Below are positions 35,573 to 44,109 of a stretch of DNA of 64,000 bases, one piece after another (within the stretch, counting starts at the first letter, position 1; each line of letters begins with the position of its first letter). The DNA comes from Sutterella massiliensis (GTDB taxonomy: Bacteria; Pseudomonadota; Gammaproteobacteria; Burkholderiales; Burkholderiaceae_F), in the NCBI RefSeq assembly GCF_016899755.1, contig NZ_JACJJC010000011.1, positions 1 to 64,000 on the forward strand, given 5' to 3'. A program made the translations under genes and the position numbers. The notes below the pieces were generated by a model. That model saw only the letters and a list, made by a program, of their open reading frames with translations, made no database searches and was not told the origin of the DNA.

Positions 35573-35800
35573 TTACTTCTTCGCTTCGCCTTCGGCAGCT
35601 GCGGCAGCCGGTGCCGCCTCTCCCTGAGCCTTCTGCTCAGTCTTCTGTTCGGGCGCAGCGGCAGGCTGCTGTGCGGGCGCCTGCTGTTCGGCAGCGGGAG
35701 CAGGCGCAGGTGCCGGTTCTTCGGACTTCGAGCAAGCAGCGGTCGAAAGCGCGAGAACGACGGCAGCGGCCGATGCGGCGAGAACGGACAGTTTCGTCAT
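35573..35800 (-). CDS. Small Ala/Pro/Gln-rich lipoprotein
   Basis: 75 residues from ATG 35800, with AAAGGAGA upstream. Signal peptide with lipobox STAAC, then a low-complexity tail of Ala, Pro, Glu, Gln and Lys. It is likely anchored to the inner face of the outer membrane. The function is unknown. Confidence 0.75.
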   Translation of the reverse strand: MTKLSVLAASAAAVVLALSTAACSKSEEPAPAPAPAAEQQAPAQQPAAAPEQKTEQKAQGEAAPAAAAAEGEAKK

Positions 35801-36120
35801 AGATTGTCTCCTTTGCTTTGCTGTTCGGTCATAGGGTGCTCTCAATTGAGTTCCCTTATGGACATACTATCGGGCCGCACCGTAAAGCGCAGTTCGGATT
35901 TTGTATCGACTCGCCGACAAACTTTGCAAAATGCAACGGCATGCGCAAAAATGTGCAGATTCGCCGCTCGAAAGAGGCGTTTCGCCCGACTGCATTCGAA
36001 TGCTTTCGCCCGTAATCAAAGGACCTTCAGGGTGGGCATATATTCGATCGCCGGCAACGCCGTTCGCAAATTTCGAGCGGAATTCATGTCGATACCCATA
36101 GGTGCGGGAAGGAGGCCCGG
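35801..36120. other. Divergent promoter region, no gene seen
   Basis: 320 bases between the lipoprotein and EamA genes. Small frames have no support. GGAAGGAGG at the right end is the ribosome-binding site of the EamA gene. Confidence 0.5.
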
Positions 36121-37050
36121 ATGACGTTATTCGAACTGAGACAGACCGTTCTGCTCTTGATTACCGCAGCGATTTGGGGCTGCACCTTTGTTGCGCAGTC
36201 TGTCGGCATGGATCACGTGGGCCCCTTTACATTTACGGCTTCACGCATGTGCTTAGGCGCCCTCTTTCTTTTGGGACCGGTGCTTTTCATGCGCGCGCGC
36301 CTCAAGAAAACGAAGCCCGACGAGTGGAAGCGGCGCAAGGACCCGGCCTACATTCGATCGCTTGTTGTCGGTGGCGCCGCCTGCGGGCTTTGCCTCTTTG
36401 GCGCCGAGTCGCTGCAGCAGTTCGGGCTCGCTGCCGAAACGGAAGCCGGGAAGTCGGGCTTCATCACGGCGCTCTACATCGTTCTCGTCCCGCTTTTGGG
36501 TCTCCTTCTCGGCAAGCGCTCCCGCCCGGCCATCTGGGCGGCGGTCGCGACTGCCTGTGTCGGTCTTTGGTACCTCTGCATACCTGCGGACGGTTCGTTT
36601 TCGCTTCGGCTCGGCGACTTCTATACGCTCCTTTGCGCCTTCGTCTTCTCCTGCCACATTCTGGTGATCTCGCACTTTGTGGTGCGAGTCAATCCGGTCG
36701 AACTCTCGATGATGCAGTTTGCCGTGGGTTCGCTCATGGCCTGTACGGCGATGCTTCTTTTTGAATCGCCCGAATGGGACGGCTGGGTCGCGGCGCTCAT
36801 TCCGATCCTTTGGGCGGGCATTATGAGTAACGGCATCGCCTATACGCTTCAGATCGTCGGTCAGCGCGGCATGAACGACACGGTTGCGAGCCTCATCATG
36901 TCGCTCGAGAGCGTGGTCTCCGTGATTGCCGGGTGGCTCCTTCTCGACGAAGTGCTCTCCGGGCGCGAACTCTTCGGCTGCGTCGTGATGGCGGCGGCCG
37001 TCGTGATCGCGCAATTGCCCGAACGCAAGAAAAAGACGTCGGCCTCATGA
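36121..37050 (+). CDS. EamA/DMT-family transporter
   Basis: 309 residues, ATG preceded by GGAAGGAGG. Ten membrane segments in two EamA repeats; first helix LLITAAIWGCTFVAQSVGMDHVGPFTFTASR, later MNDTVASLIMSLESVVSVIAGWLLLDE, which is diagnostic of the family. Inner-membrane exporter of unknown metabolite. Confidence 0.9.
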   Translation: MTLFELRQTVLLLITAAIWGCTFVAQSVGMDHVGPFTFTASRMCLGALFLLGPVLFMRARLKKTKPDEWKRRKDPAYIRSLVVGGAACGLCLFGAESLQQFGLAAETEAGKSGFITALYIVLVPLLGLLLGKRSRPAIWAAVATACVGLWYLCIPADGSFSLRLGDFYTLLCAFVFSCHILVISHFVVRVNPVELSMMQFAVGSLMACTAMLLFESPEWDGWVAALIPILWAGIMSNGIAYTLQIVGQRGMNDTVASLIMSLESVVSVIAGWLLLDEVLSGRELFGCVVMAAAVVIAQLPERKKKTSAS

Positions 37051-37093
37051 CCCCTGTTGGCCGATCGTTTTGATCCATCGCTAGCTAGATGGA

Positions 37094-37130
37094 CAAAGGG
37101 CACGCGCCAAAAAGCCGTGCCCTTTGTTTT
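37094..37130. terminator. Terminator after the EamA gene
   Basis: CAAAGGGCACG / CGTGCCCTTTG stem, followed by TTTTG. A second hairpin AGTTGCCG / CGGCAACT follows at about 37136-37172. Confidence 0.8.
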
Positions 37131-37184
37131 GACGTTAGTTGCCGGCAGCGCCTTTGACGAAACGGCAACTTTACCGAGTCGCAA

Positions 37185-37281
37185 TCAGTCGACAGCAACC
37201 ATGACGCTCGAAGCCTTGATGACGGCGTAAGCCTTGTCGCCGATCTTGAGGCCGAGATTCTTGGCGGACTTATGCGGCGAC
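37185..37281 (-). pseudogene. Mop/TOBE-domain (molybdate or molybdopterin binding) remnant
   Basis: About 30 codons on the minus strand read SAKNLGLKIGDKAYAVIKASSVMVAVD followed by stop, matching in two parts the end of a TOBE/Mop domain: SAKNLGLKIGDKAYA and VIKASSVMVAVD. An in-frame stop lies just upstream and the remainder of the domain is missing. It is a relic of a molybdenum-binding protein or ModE/ModC-type C-terminus. Confidence 0.75.
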
Positions 37282-37489
37282 CCAAGTCATAAGTGTTTCC
37301 CTGAATTTTCTGTTGATGGTGTCCAACGCCGTTATCCGCTCGAGACTGCCTGAAAAACAGCGGATTGCCGCAAAGAACCAGGAAGAACGGCGAATGGCGG
37401 CGTGCTTCTGCTTTCCTATAATGATTCTCAAACACCTTTCGTTAACACCCAAACGAAAGTGTGGCAGTTGAAATTCAGGAGGAACCCGG

Positions 37490-38062
37490 ATGAATTTTTT
37501 CATCATCAATGCGGGCTGCCGGCATTTCGGTCGAGGCGGCACGCTCTCGAAGACCTTTGTCGAGACGGCACGCGAAACGCTTGAGGGCTTCGGTCATGAG
37601 GTCGTCGTTACGAATCTCGACGACGGCTGGGTCATTGAAGACGAAGTGAAGAAGATTCTTGCTGCCGACGTCGTGATCGTGCAGAGTCCCGGCTGGTGGA
37701 TGTCGCCTCCCTGGCAATTCAAGAAGTACGAGGATGAAGTCTTCGTGCAGCCCGGTATCAGCGCGGGCGACGGGCGCAGCCGTCACGATCCGACGAAGCG
37801 CTACGGCACGGGTGGTCAGCTCAAAAACAAGCGCTACCTCCTCTCCTCGACTTGGAATGCGCCGCTTGAAGCGTTCACGGATCAGGATCAGTTCTTCGAA
37901 GGCCGGGGCATCGACGGCGTCTGGATGCCCGTGCACAAGACGTTCGAATTTATCGGCATGCAGCGCCTGCCTTCCTTCATGGCCAATGACGTCTTCAAGA
38001 ATCCCACGATTCCCGAAGACCTGGAGCGTTGGAAAAAGCACCTGACCGAACTCTTCGGTTGA
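37490..38062 (+). CDS. mdaB: NAD(P)H:quinone oxidoreductase, MdaB-like
   Basis: 190 residues, ATG preceded by AGGAGG. Flavodoxin-like fold: MNFFIINAGCRHFGRGGTLS, QSPGWWMSPPWQFKKYEDEVF and LLSSTWNAPLEAF are typical of MdaB, a soluble FAD enzyme that reduces quinones by two electrons and protects against oxidative stress. A terminator follows. Confidence 0.9.
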   Translation: MNFFIINAGCRHFGRGGTLSKTFVETARETLEGFGHEVVVTNLDDGWVIEDEVKKILAADVVIVQSPGWWMSPPWQFKKYEDEVFVQPGISAGDGRSRHDPTKRYGTGGQLKNKRYLLSSTWNAPLEAFTDQDQFFEGRGIDGVWMPVHKTFEFIGMQRLPSFMANDVFKNPTIPEDLERWKKHLTELFG

Positions 38063-38089
38063 TGCCTGAGCGAAAGCAGGACTGAACGA

Positions 38090-38121
38090 AAAGCCTGCCG
38101 ACTGAATGCGGCGGGCTTTTT
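38090..38121. terminator. Terminator between mdaB and the convergent flavoprotein gene
   Basis: AAAGCC.GCCG / CGGC.GGCTTTTT hairpin with an 8-base loop. Confidence 0.8.
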
Positions 38122-38129
38122 GCACATAT

Positions 38130-39680
38130 TTAGCCGCCGAGACGCGTTCTCATCGCCTCTTCTTTGGCGGCGACGAGCCTTGCCGCTTGAGCGGCCCGTT
38201 CACCCGTGAGACGGCCGATCACGAAGCAGTTCGCGAGCGATCCGCCGCCGAGACGGTCGCGGCCGAAAATGCCTCCCACGACTTCGCCTGCGGCAAAGAG
38301 TCCAGGGATGGGGCGTCCGTCCTTGTAGACGACGCTGCCGCGCGGGTCCGTCGCGATGCCGTCGAAGCTCGTGTGTACGTAGATGTGTTCTTCACCCCAG
38401 TAGAAAGGCGGCTTTTTGATTTCCTGCGCGAAGACATCCTTTCGGAAGACCGGGTCGAAGCCGTCGCGCACGCACCGGTTGTATTCGTTGATCGTGCGCT
38501 CGAGTGTTTGAGCGGGTATCCCCATACCGTCGGCCATCTCTGCAATCGTCTCGGATTTCTTCACGATGCCGTTCAATAGCTTGATGCCGAGTGTCGCCCC
38601 CTTATACGACTGTGCATCCGTGATGACCCAAAAGCGTTTTTCGGGAAGCCGCAGAATTGCTTCGGCAATGCGTCCCCAGCTCAATGCTTCGTTCACGAAG
38701 CGCTTGCCCTCGAGGTTCACATAGATGTCGCCGCCCACGTAGTCGAGGAGACGACCGCCCCAAAAGGGCAAAAGCTGCAGCCCGTAGCCCTCCATGAAGA
38801 TCCCGCCAGCGGATAGCGCGAGATCGATGCCGTCGCCGTCTGCTCCGTCCCAAACGCGTCCGTAAGGATTGGCGCTCGTGTGAACATCGGCGCCGACGAG
38901 CGGATTGATGCGTTCGCGTCTTGCCACATTGGCTGTAAAACCGCCCGTCGCAATGACGACTGTTCGTGCTCGGATTTTTCGAAGCGCCTCGGTCTTGCGG
39001 CCCATTTGGGGCTGCAGCTGCGTGGCGCCCACATTCACGCACCAGCCCGAGCCCGTACGGGCTCGCTCGAGCGACACGGCACGCGCGTTCATTTCGATTC
39101 GTACGCCTATTTCACCCGCGCGCCGCGCAAGCGCAAGGATGTAATTGCGGCCCGCACCGTTTCCCGGCATGGCGTAGGAGCGCGGTCTCACTTCCGAGTA
39201 CGCAATGAAAGGTGCGCCAAAACGCACGCCCATGCTTTCGAGCCAGTCGAGCGCCGATTCGGAGCCGAGTGCGATTTCGCGCAGATGCGCAGCGCTTCCA
39301 TGGTTGCCGCCCACAACAAGGGCGTCGGCGACGAACTGTTCGATGCTGTCTTCGGTCCCGGTTGCGCGCGTGCGTTTCGGGGAAACGGCCGCTATGGATC
39401 CCGAGGAATAAAGCGTGTGTCCGCCGATCAAGGGGCCTTTTTCGAGGAGCAGCACATTGGGCGCGCCCGCCTCGCGTGCGGCAACGGCCGCCGATAGGCC
39501 CGCCGCGCCCGAGCCGATCACAAGAACGTCGACCACGGTGGGCGCCGTGCGGGCGGGGGGCCGGGCACGCAGGGGTCCTGCAGCGAGACTTAGACCTGCC
39601 AGGATTGCACCTTCGGTGGCGGCCGCAAGAAGCCGACGGCGCGCGGGGCTCAACGGGCTCTCCAATCGATAGGTTGTCAT
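38130..39680 (-). CDS. Exported FAD-dependent reductase (flavocytochrome c/3-ketosteroid dehydrogenase-like), no FMN domain
   Basis: 516 residues. An arginine-rich start (SPARRRLLAAATEGAILAGL) looks like a Tat signal. The FAD Rossmann motif is VIGSGAAGLSAA near 54-65. The later TGGFTANVARRERINP, FVNEALSWGRIAEAIL and LFAAGEVVGGIFGRDRLGGGSLANC place it in the fumarate-reductase/KSTD flavoprotein family. The HHTMGG substrate motif is replaced by HTSFDG, so fumarate is unlikely. It overlaps the response-regulator gene by 4 bp (ATGA) and is the last gene of kinase-regulator-reductase order. This implies that it makes, removes or senses the kinase's signal. Confidence 0.85.
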   Translation of the reverse strand: MTTYRLESPLSPARRRLLAAATEGAILAGLSLAAGPLRARPPARTAPTVVDVLVIGSGAAGLSAAVAAREAGAPNVLLLEKGPLIGGHTLYSSGSIAAVSPKRTRATGTEDSIEQFVADALVVGGNHGSAAHLREIALGSESALDWLESMGVRFGAPFIAYSEVRPRSYAMPGNGAGRNYILALARRAGEIGVRIEMNARAVSLERARTGSGWCVNVGATQLQPQMGRKTEALRKIRARTVVIATGGFTANVARRERINPLVGADVHTSANPYGRVWDGADGDGIDLALSAGGIFMEGYGLQLLPFWGGRLLDYVGGDIYVNLEGKRFVNEALSWGRIAEAILRLPEKRFWVITDAQSYKGATLGIKLLNGIVKKSETIAEMADGMGIPAQTLERTINEYNRCVRDGFDPVFRKDVFAQEIKKPPFYWGEEHIYVHTSFDGIATDPRGSVVYKDGRPIPGLFAAGEVVGGIFGRDRLGGGSLANCFVIGRLTGERAAQAARLVAAKEEAMRTRLGG

Positions 39681-40348
39681 GCGCTACCCTTCCCGTCCGA
39701 TTCGTTCTGCGCCTTGACGGCTTTACCCGAGAGCGGTTGCGGAACGTTTTCGAGCCATTGGTAGGCTTCGAGCGCGCTTCTGACGCCGATTTTCCCGAAG
39801 GCGTTGGCGCGGTGCATCTTCACCGTTTCGGGACTTAACCCCAGGCGTTCGCCCATGTCTTTGTTCGAGAGGCCGTTGGCCGCCATGCGCAGCACTTCCT
39901 TTTCGCGTGCGGATAGCGCGTCGAACTTTGCTTGCTGCATGCGGTCGGCGTTGAGTGCGTGAAAGGCGCTCACGGACTTCTCGCACGCACGCTCGACGGT
40001 TTCAACGAGCACCATCGGGTCGCCCTCTTTCTCGATGAAGTCGAATGCGCCCGACTTCATCGCATGGACCGCAGTCGTTACGTTGCCGTGTCCGGTCAGA
40101 AAAATGACGGGAATTCGTTCAGCGACATCTTCGAGTCGACGTTGACATTCAATGCCCGTCATTCCCGGCATTCGGATATCGAGGAGAACGCAGCCCGGAC
40201 GCTCCGGATCAAATGCATCGAGAAAGGATTGTGCGTCGGGCCAGTCTGCCACCGGCAGATTCAGTGCGCACAAAAAGAGCCGCAGGCTTTCTCGAAAGCT
40301 TTCATCATCGTCAACGATTCGAATGAGCGGTTCAAATTCGGTTGCCAT
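39677..40348 (-). CDS. FixJ/TtrR-like response regulator
   Basis: 223 residues. Receiver domain with acidic DDD at 13-15, phosphoacceptor Asp57 in LLDIRMPG, a Thr in FLTGHG and a Lys in FIEKEGD. C-terminal LuxR-type HTH: LSAREKEVLRMAANGLSNKDMGERLGLSPETVKMHRANAF. It is 15 bp after the kinase gene. The candidate target is the divergent region at 42695-43107, which contains a FixJ-like palindrome. Confidence 0.92.
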   Translation of the reverse strand: MATEFEPLIRIVDDDESFRESLRLFLCALNLPVADWPDAQSFLDAFDPERPGCVLLDIRMPGMTGIECQRRLEDVAERIPVIFLTGHGNVTTAVHAMKSGAFDFIEKEGDPMVLVETVERACEKSVSAFHALNADRMQQAKFDALSAREKEVLRMAANGLSNKDMGERLGLSPETVKMHRANAFGKIGVRSALEAYQWLENVPQPLSGKAVKAQNESDGKGSA

Positions 40349-40363
40349 GTTTTCAATCCTTTC

Positions 40364-42694
40364 TTATTGACGTTTCGCCGGGGCTTCGGCGTCAGCGGCA
40401 TCGTTCGTCGTCTCTTCGAGCGCTTCCTGCGGTTCGGCGGCAAAGACTGCAAAGGCTGCGATACCCCCGGCGGCGCGGCGCTCGAAGTGAAGTTCCGCTG
40501 CGTGCGAGTCCGCGATGCCTCGGCAGATCGTGAGTCCGAGTCCCAAACCGGCCGGCGCAACGGCCACTGAGTCGCCGAGTCGCTCGAGCGCTTCAAAGGC
40601 ACTTTCGCCGAGCGGTTCGCCTGAATTTTCCACTTTGACGAGCCAAGCAGGTTTCCCCATTTCCATGCTCGATTTGCAATCTTCGGAAAGCGATCTCTTC
40701 GACTTTTCGGGATTGGAAGCCGGCGCATCACCGACCGTTTCGCTCGCATGTGATCTGTTGCCGCTTAAAACCGTTTTCTCGATGGAAATCGAAACGAAGG
40801 GCGCATGTTTTTCAAGCGTACACGACATTCGATTGGCCGCATTCACACCCGCGACGGCTGCTCTGGCACCGTTTCGAATGAGGTTCAGGAAAAGAATTTC
40901 GAGTTCCAGAGGATTGCCGAGAATAACGACGGGCGCATCCTTTTCGCTGCAAATGATTCGGCACGCGCCCGTTCCGCGGCCGTCGGCTTCGGCACGGTAC
41001 GCAGCGATGCTTTTTGCGAGAACGGCTCGAAGATCACAGGGGGCATGCGCCTGTGCGGTTGATTTTGCGTAGGCGCGCACGCGGGAAATGATGCCGCTGA
41101 TGCGAACGGCTTCCTTGTCGATGGCGAGAACGGCGGACGCGATGAGGCGGCGGTCGGCTTCACTGGGCGTTTCGGCCGTCATGCGGGGCATCGGCGCCGC
41201 ACCGGAAACATCGGCGGACGGCTGCGTGCGGATGCCGAGCTTCAGGCGCAGGAGCGCCGCGTAATTGCGCACGACGCCTACGGGGTTATTGATTTCGTGC
41301 GCGATCATGCCCGACATTTGCTGCACGATCGAGCGGCGCTCGAGTCCGGCCAAGCGCGTGCGGATTTGCGCGGCTTCCTTTTCCGTTCGCATCCGGGCGG
41401 CGAGCGCCTCCCGAAGGTCCGCCGTGCGTCTGCGAACGATCCGGTGCAGACGCCATTCGTTGAGCAGCAAAAAGAGGACAAGGAGCGCCGCCGTTATGAG
41501 TTCCGTGCGGTAACGCGCAAAGAGCGCCGACGGACTCATGTCCCGCAAATACGCGTAGGGTCCGATTCGAAGGGAGCGCTGCAGCTGCTGCACCGTGATG
41601 TCCGAGACGTTCGTCACCCACTCGTAGTCGGGGTTCGTATAGTCGATGTCGCGTTGCTCTCGGGCGGATTCTTCGCCTGTCTGCATGGCGATTCGACCGG
41701 CTTCCCGTTTGGGAAGCGTCAAGAGCGCCACCGTGACGTCGCGCACGGCCTGCTCGGGGGCGGACGCAAGCGCATGAATCGATACGTCCGGGTAGAGCGC
41801 CGTCGAATGACGGCAGGCGAGGCCTTCGTTCTTTTCGTTGACGACGCGCAGGTTTGATGCGTCGACAAGCCGCATCTGCGCGGCCGTCTCAAGCAGGCAC
41901 GCGGGCAGAATCGCTACGTCGATACGCTTGGCTAAAAGCGAACTCAGGACGTCCGGATAGGCGTTGTTCGAAAAGTCGACTTCACTGAAGAACTTTTCCG
42001 GATCAAACCCGCGGGCTTGAATTTCGCCCGAGGCGGCCACCCAGCCGTCGATCGCCTGCGGAATGCTCGCCCCTGCGCGCATGCCTTGCATGGACGCGAG
42101 ATCCGTAATGCGCGTATCGGTCTTGCGAACGACAAAGGCGGCCCCGACCGACGCCGAGGCACTTCGGGCAAAGGACGTTCTGCGCGTCGCGATGCGAAAG
42201 CTGCCGACGCCGCGCTCGAGCTGCGCTTCGGCAGAAAACCCGGCGGACGCAAAAATGAAGTCCGGTTGCGCGGCGCGAATGTTCTCGTAGGCTTCGGCCG
42301 TCGTCAACGTGATCGTTCGCCACTCGTACTGCGGCAGCGCTCTTTCGAGCGAAGCAACCGTATCGCGAAGCGTGAAGGCGTCAAGCGGATTGATGAGCGT
42401 ATCGAGAAGTGCGACCGTGAGAAGGGGCTTCGTTTCAAACGCATTGAGCGCTTCTGCGTCACGGCCCCCGTCTGCTTCGCTCTCCTTGTGCGCGGTGGCC
42501 GCTGAGAGAGCGTCCGGTGCTTCGGCGGCGAACGCTTGTGTCTGCGTGCCCTGGTGCCCCCCAAGCATCGCGAGACCGATCGAGAGCCAAAGCATTGCCC
42601 GCTTTGTTCGGCGCACAGTCGCCCGCACATACACCCGGCCGGCGCGGCGTGCGTCCCAAGCGGCTTCTTCATTCGGTACGTTCCTTGTCGGCAT
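40364..42694 (-). CDS. TtrS-like sensor histidine kinase with PhnD-type periplasmic ligand domain
   Basis: 776 residues; the start at 42694 is uncertain because no good ribosome-binding site is visible, and ATG in front of LWLSIGLAM is possible. Signal/anchor near 33-58, then a periplasmic-binding-like domain (about 70-370) like that of TtrS. A membrane segment follows (LITAALLVLFLLLNEW), then a dimerisation domain with phospho-His in IAHEINNPVG, N-box NLIRNG and G-box GLGLGLTICRG. The ATPase domain has a Ser/Lys-rich insertion. It senses an extracytoplasmic small molecule, possibly a carboxylate or electron acceptor. Confidence 0.9.
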   Translation of the reverse strand: MPTRNVPNEEAAWDARRAGRVYVRATVRRTKRAMLWLSIGLAMLGGHQGTQTQAFAAEAPDALSAATAHKESEADGGRDAEALNAFETKPLLTVALLDTLINPLDAFTLRDTVASLERALPQYEWRTITLTTAEAYENIRAAQPDFIFASAGFSAEAQLERGVGSFRIATRRTSFARSASASVGAAFVVRKTDTRITDLASMQGMRAGASIPQAIDGWVAASGEIQARGFDPEKFFSEVDFSNNAYPDVLSSLLAKRIDVAILPACLLETAAQMRLVDASNLRVVNEKNEGLACRHSTALYPDVSIHALASAPEQAVRDVTVALLTLPKREAGRIAMQTGEESAREQRDIDYTNPDYEWVTNVSDITVQQLQRSLRIGPYAYLRDMSPSALFARYRTELITAALLVLFLLLNEWRLHRIVRRRTADLREALAARMRTEKEAAQIRTRLAGLERRSIVQQMSGMIAHEINNPVGVVRNYAALLRLKLGIRTQPSADVSGAAPMPRMTAETPSEADRRLIASAVLAIDKEAVRISGIISRVRAYAKSTAQAHAPCDLRAVLAKSIAAYRAEADGRGTGACRIICSEKDAPVVILGNPLELEILFLNLIRNGARAAVAGVNAANRMSCTLEKHAPFVSISIEKTVLSGNRSHASETVGDAPASNPEKSKRSLSEDCKSSMEMGKPAWLVKVENSGEPLGESAFEALERLGDSVAVAPAGLGLGLTICRGIADSHAAELHFERRAAGGIAAFAVFAAEPQEALEETTNDAADAEAPAKRQ

Positions 42695-43107
42695 GTGGCG
42701 GATCGGTGTTCGGTCGGATGGTCGTCTGGCGAATGGGCAAACGCGTCGAGGAGCGTTCTCACGATGCGGCCTTGCGCTTCATTATAGGGAGCGGCCATTC
42801 GCGCAATTCCCAGAAGTGCTTCTCCAAGGTACGTTTGCGAGCTTGCCTGCGGTGCAGCGGAGCCGATACCCCCGTCGAGGGGTATGTCTTTTTGCCCAAT
42901 TCCGAGAGAATGCCTCTCGAAGTCGACGGCCGGTCGTTCTCTGACCGCGCCCGCGGCGGTTTTTGCGTGTGCGTGCAGCATTGCGGAAACGTCATTCGGG
43001 CACCCCGGCCGACCGTCTGTCTCTTATGAGCGTCTCTAGCCCAACCTTGCGACTCGGCCGTCCGTCGAGACGCGGAGAACCACATACAGATCAGAAAGGA
43101 TTCGAAG
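42695..43107. other. Divergent control region between the sensor kinase and the exported dehydratase
   Basis: 413 bases without a gene. It carries the 20-bp inverted repeat at 42866-42885 and must hold the promoter for the dehydratase-reductase pair. Confidence 0.6.
42866..42885. promoter_or_regulatory. Candidate FixJ-type response-regulator operator
   Basis: ATACCCC-CGTCGA-GGGGTAT, a perfect inverted repeat with 6-bp spacing. Its ATAnnCC..GGnnTAT layout resembles operators of the FixJ/TodT/StyR class (ATAAACC-N-GTTTAT). It lies 222 bp upstream of the dehydratase gene. Confidence 0.6.
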
Positions 43108-44028
43108 ATGAAACGCCGTCAATTCCTCTTTGCCGCTGCGAGCGGTGCAGCGCTCGCCGGTGCAGCGCACGCGAGCGTCGTCGACAAGTTCGGCGACAAG
43201 ATCCGTCCCGTCGACACGATGAACCACGTCGAAGGCTGGGATCACGGCACGGTGAAGCCCTTGGTTCTCAAGGGGCGCGAAATCGGCGTGGGTCGCCCGA
43301 AGATGATTGCCCCGACGACCGCGAAGGACGTCAAGGGCCTGATCGAGAATGTTCGCACCTTTGCCGGCATGAAGGAACTCGACATGATCGAGGTTCGCCT
43401 CGACTACCTCGGTAAGCTTGAACCGGCCGCCTACGGCAAGGCCGCCGCGGATGCGAAGGCAGCGGCAGGCGACAAGATCGTGCTCGTTACGCTTCGAAAC
43501 GGCACGGACGGCGGCGGCTTCGTCGCTGACGACGCCTTCTACGAAAAGGCCAATGCCGCGATTGTCGAAATGGGACGTCCCGACGTCATCGACTTCGAGC
43601 TCTTCCGCAATGCCGACATGATTCGCCGCCTCGTGAAGCAGGCCCATGCTGCGGGCACGAAGGTCATCATCTCCGACCATGAATTCAAATTCATGCCCGA
43701 CGAAGCCGAACTGATCCGTCGCCTCCTCCTCGAGGAAGAATTCGGCGCCGATATTCTGAAGCTCGCCGTCATGGCGCACACCGTTGAGGACGCGCTCACC
43801 ATCATGAGTGCGACCGCCAAGGTGCGCCGCTACTACTCCAATAAGCCCATGCTGACGATGGCGATGGGCAAGTGGGGCGTGCTTACCCGCATCACGGGCG
43901 AAGCGTTCGGCAGCGACCTGACCTTTGCGAGCGTCGGCGGCAAGGCAAGCGCCCCCGGTCAGATTCCTGCCGAAGACTGCGAAGCCGTGCTGCGCATCCT
44001 TCACGAAGCGATGAATCCCGGCGCCTGA
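43108..44028 (+). CDS. aroD: Exported type I 3-dehydroquinate dehydratase
   Basis: 306 residues, ATG preceded by AAAGGA. It has a signal peptide (MKRRQFLFAAASGAALAGAAHA), which cytoplasmic shikimate-pathway AroD lacks. Catalytic features of type I dehydroquinase are intact: EVRLDYL (Glu), VTLRNGTDGG (Arg), ISDHEF (His), LKLAVMA (Schiff-base Lys), TRITGEAFGSDLTFASV and SAPGQI. The reaction is 3-dehydroquinate to 3-dehydroshikimate. Export and linkage to an exported flavin reductase 81 bp downstream point to catabolic or respiratory use of quinate-type compounds, not aromatic biosynthesis. Confidence 0.92.
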   Translation: MKRRQFLFAAASGAALAGAAHASVVDKFGDKIRPVDTMNHVEGWDHGTVKPLVLKGREIGVGRPKMIAPTTAKDVKGLIENVRTFAGMKELDMIEVRLDYLGKLEPAAYGKAAADAKAAAGDKIVLVTLRNGTDGGGFVADDAFYEKANAAIVEMGRPDVIDFELFRNADMIRRLVKQAHAAGTKVIISDHEFKFMPDEAELIRRLLLEEEFGADILKLAVMAHTVEDALTIMSATAKVRRYYSNKPMLTMAMGKWGVLTRITGEAFGSDLTFASVGGKASAPGQIPAEDCEAVLRILHEAMNPGA

Positions 44029-44109
44029 TCGCTGGGGAGCTAAGTTACAACCAAGGTCCGCTACTCATAATGAATGCGGACCCGAAACGATTTTTTGGAG
44101 TCAAGAACC

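Noticed and set aside
37085..37435. 116-codon minus-strand frame overlapping the TOBE relic
   Set aside because: It is in a different frame from the TOBE-like codons and has no recognisable domain.
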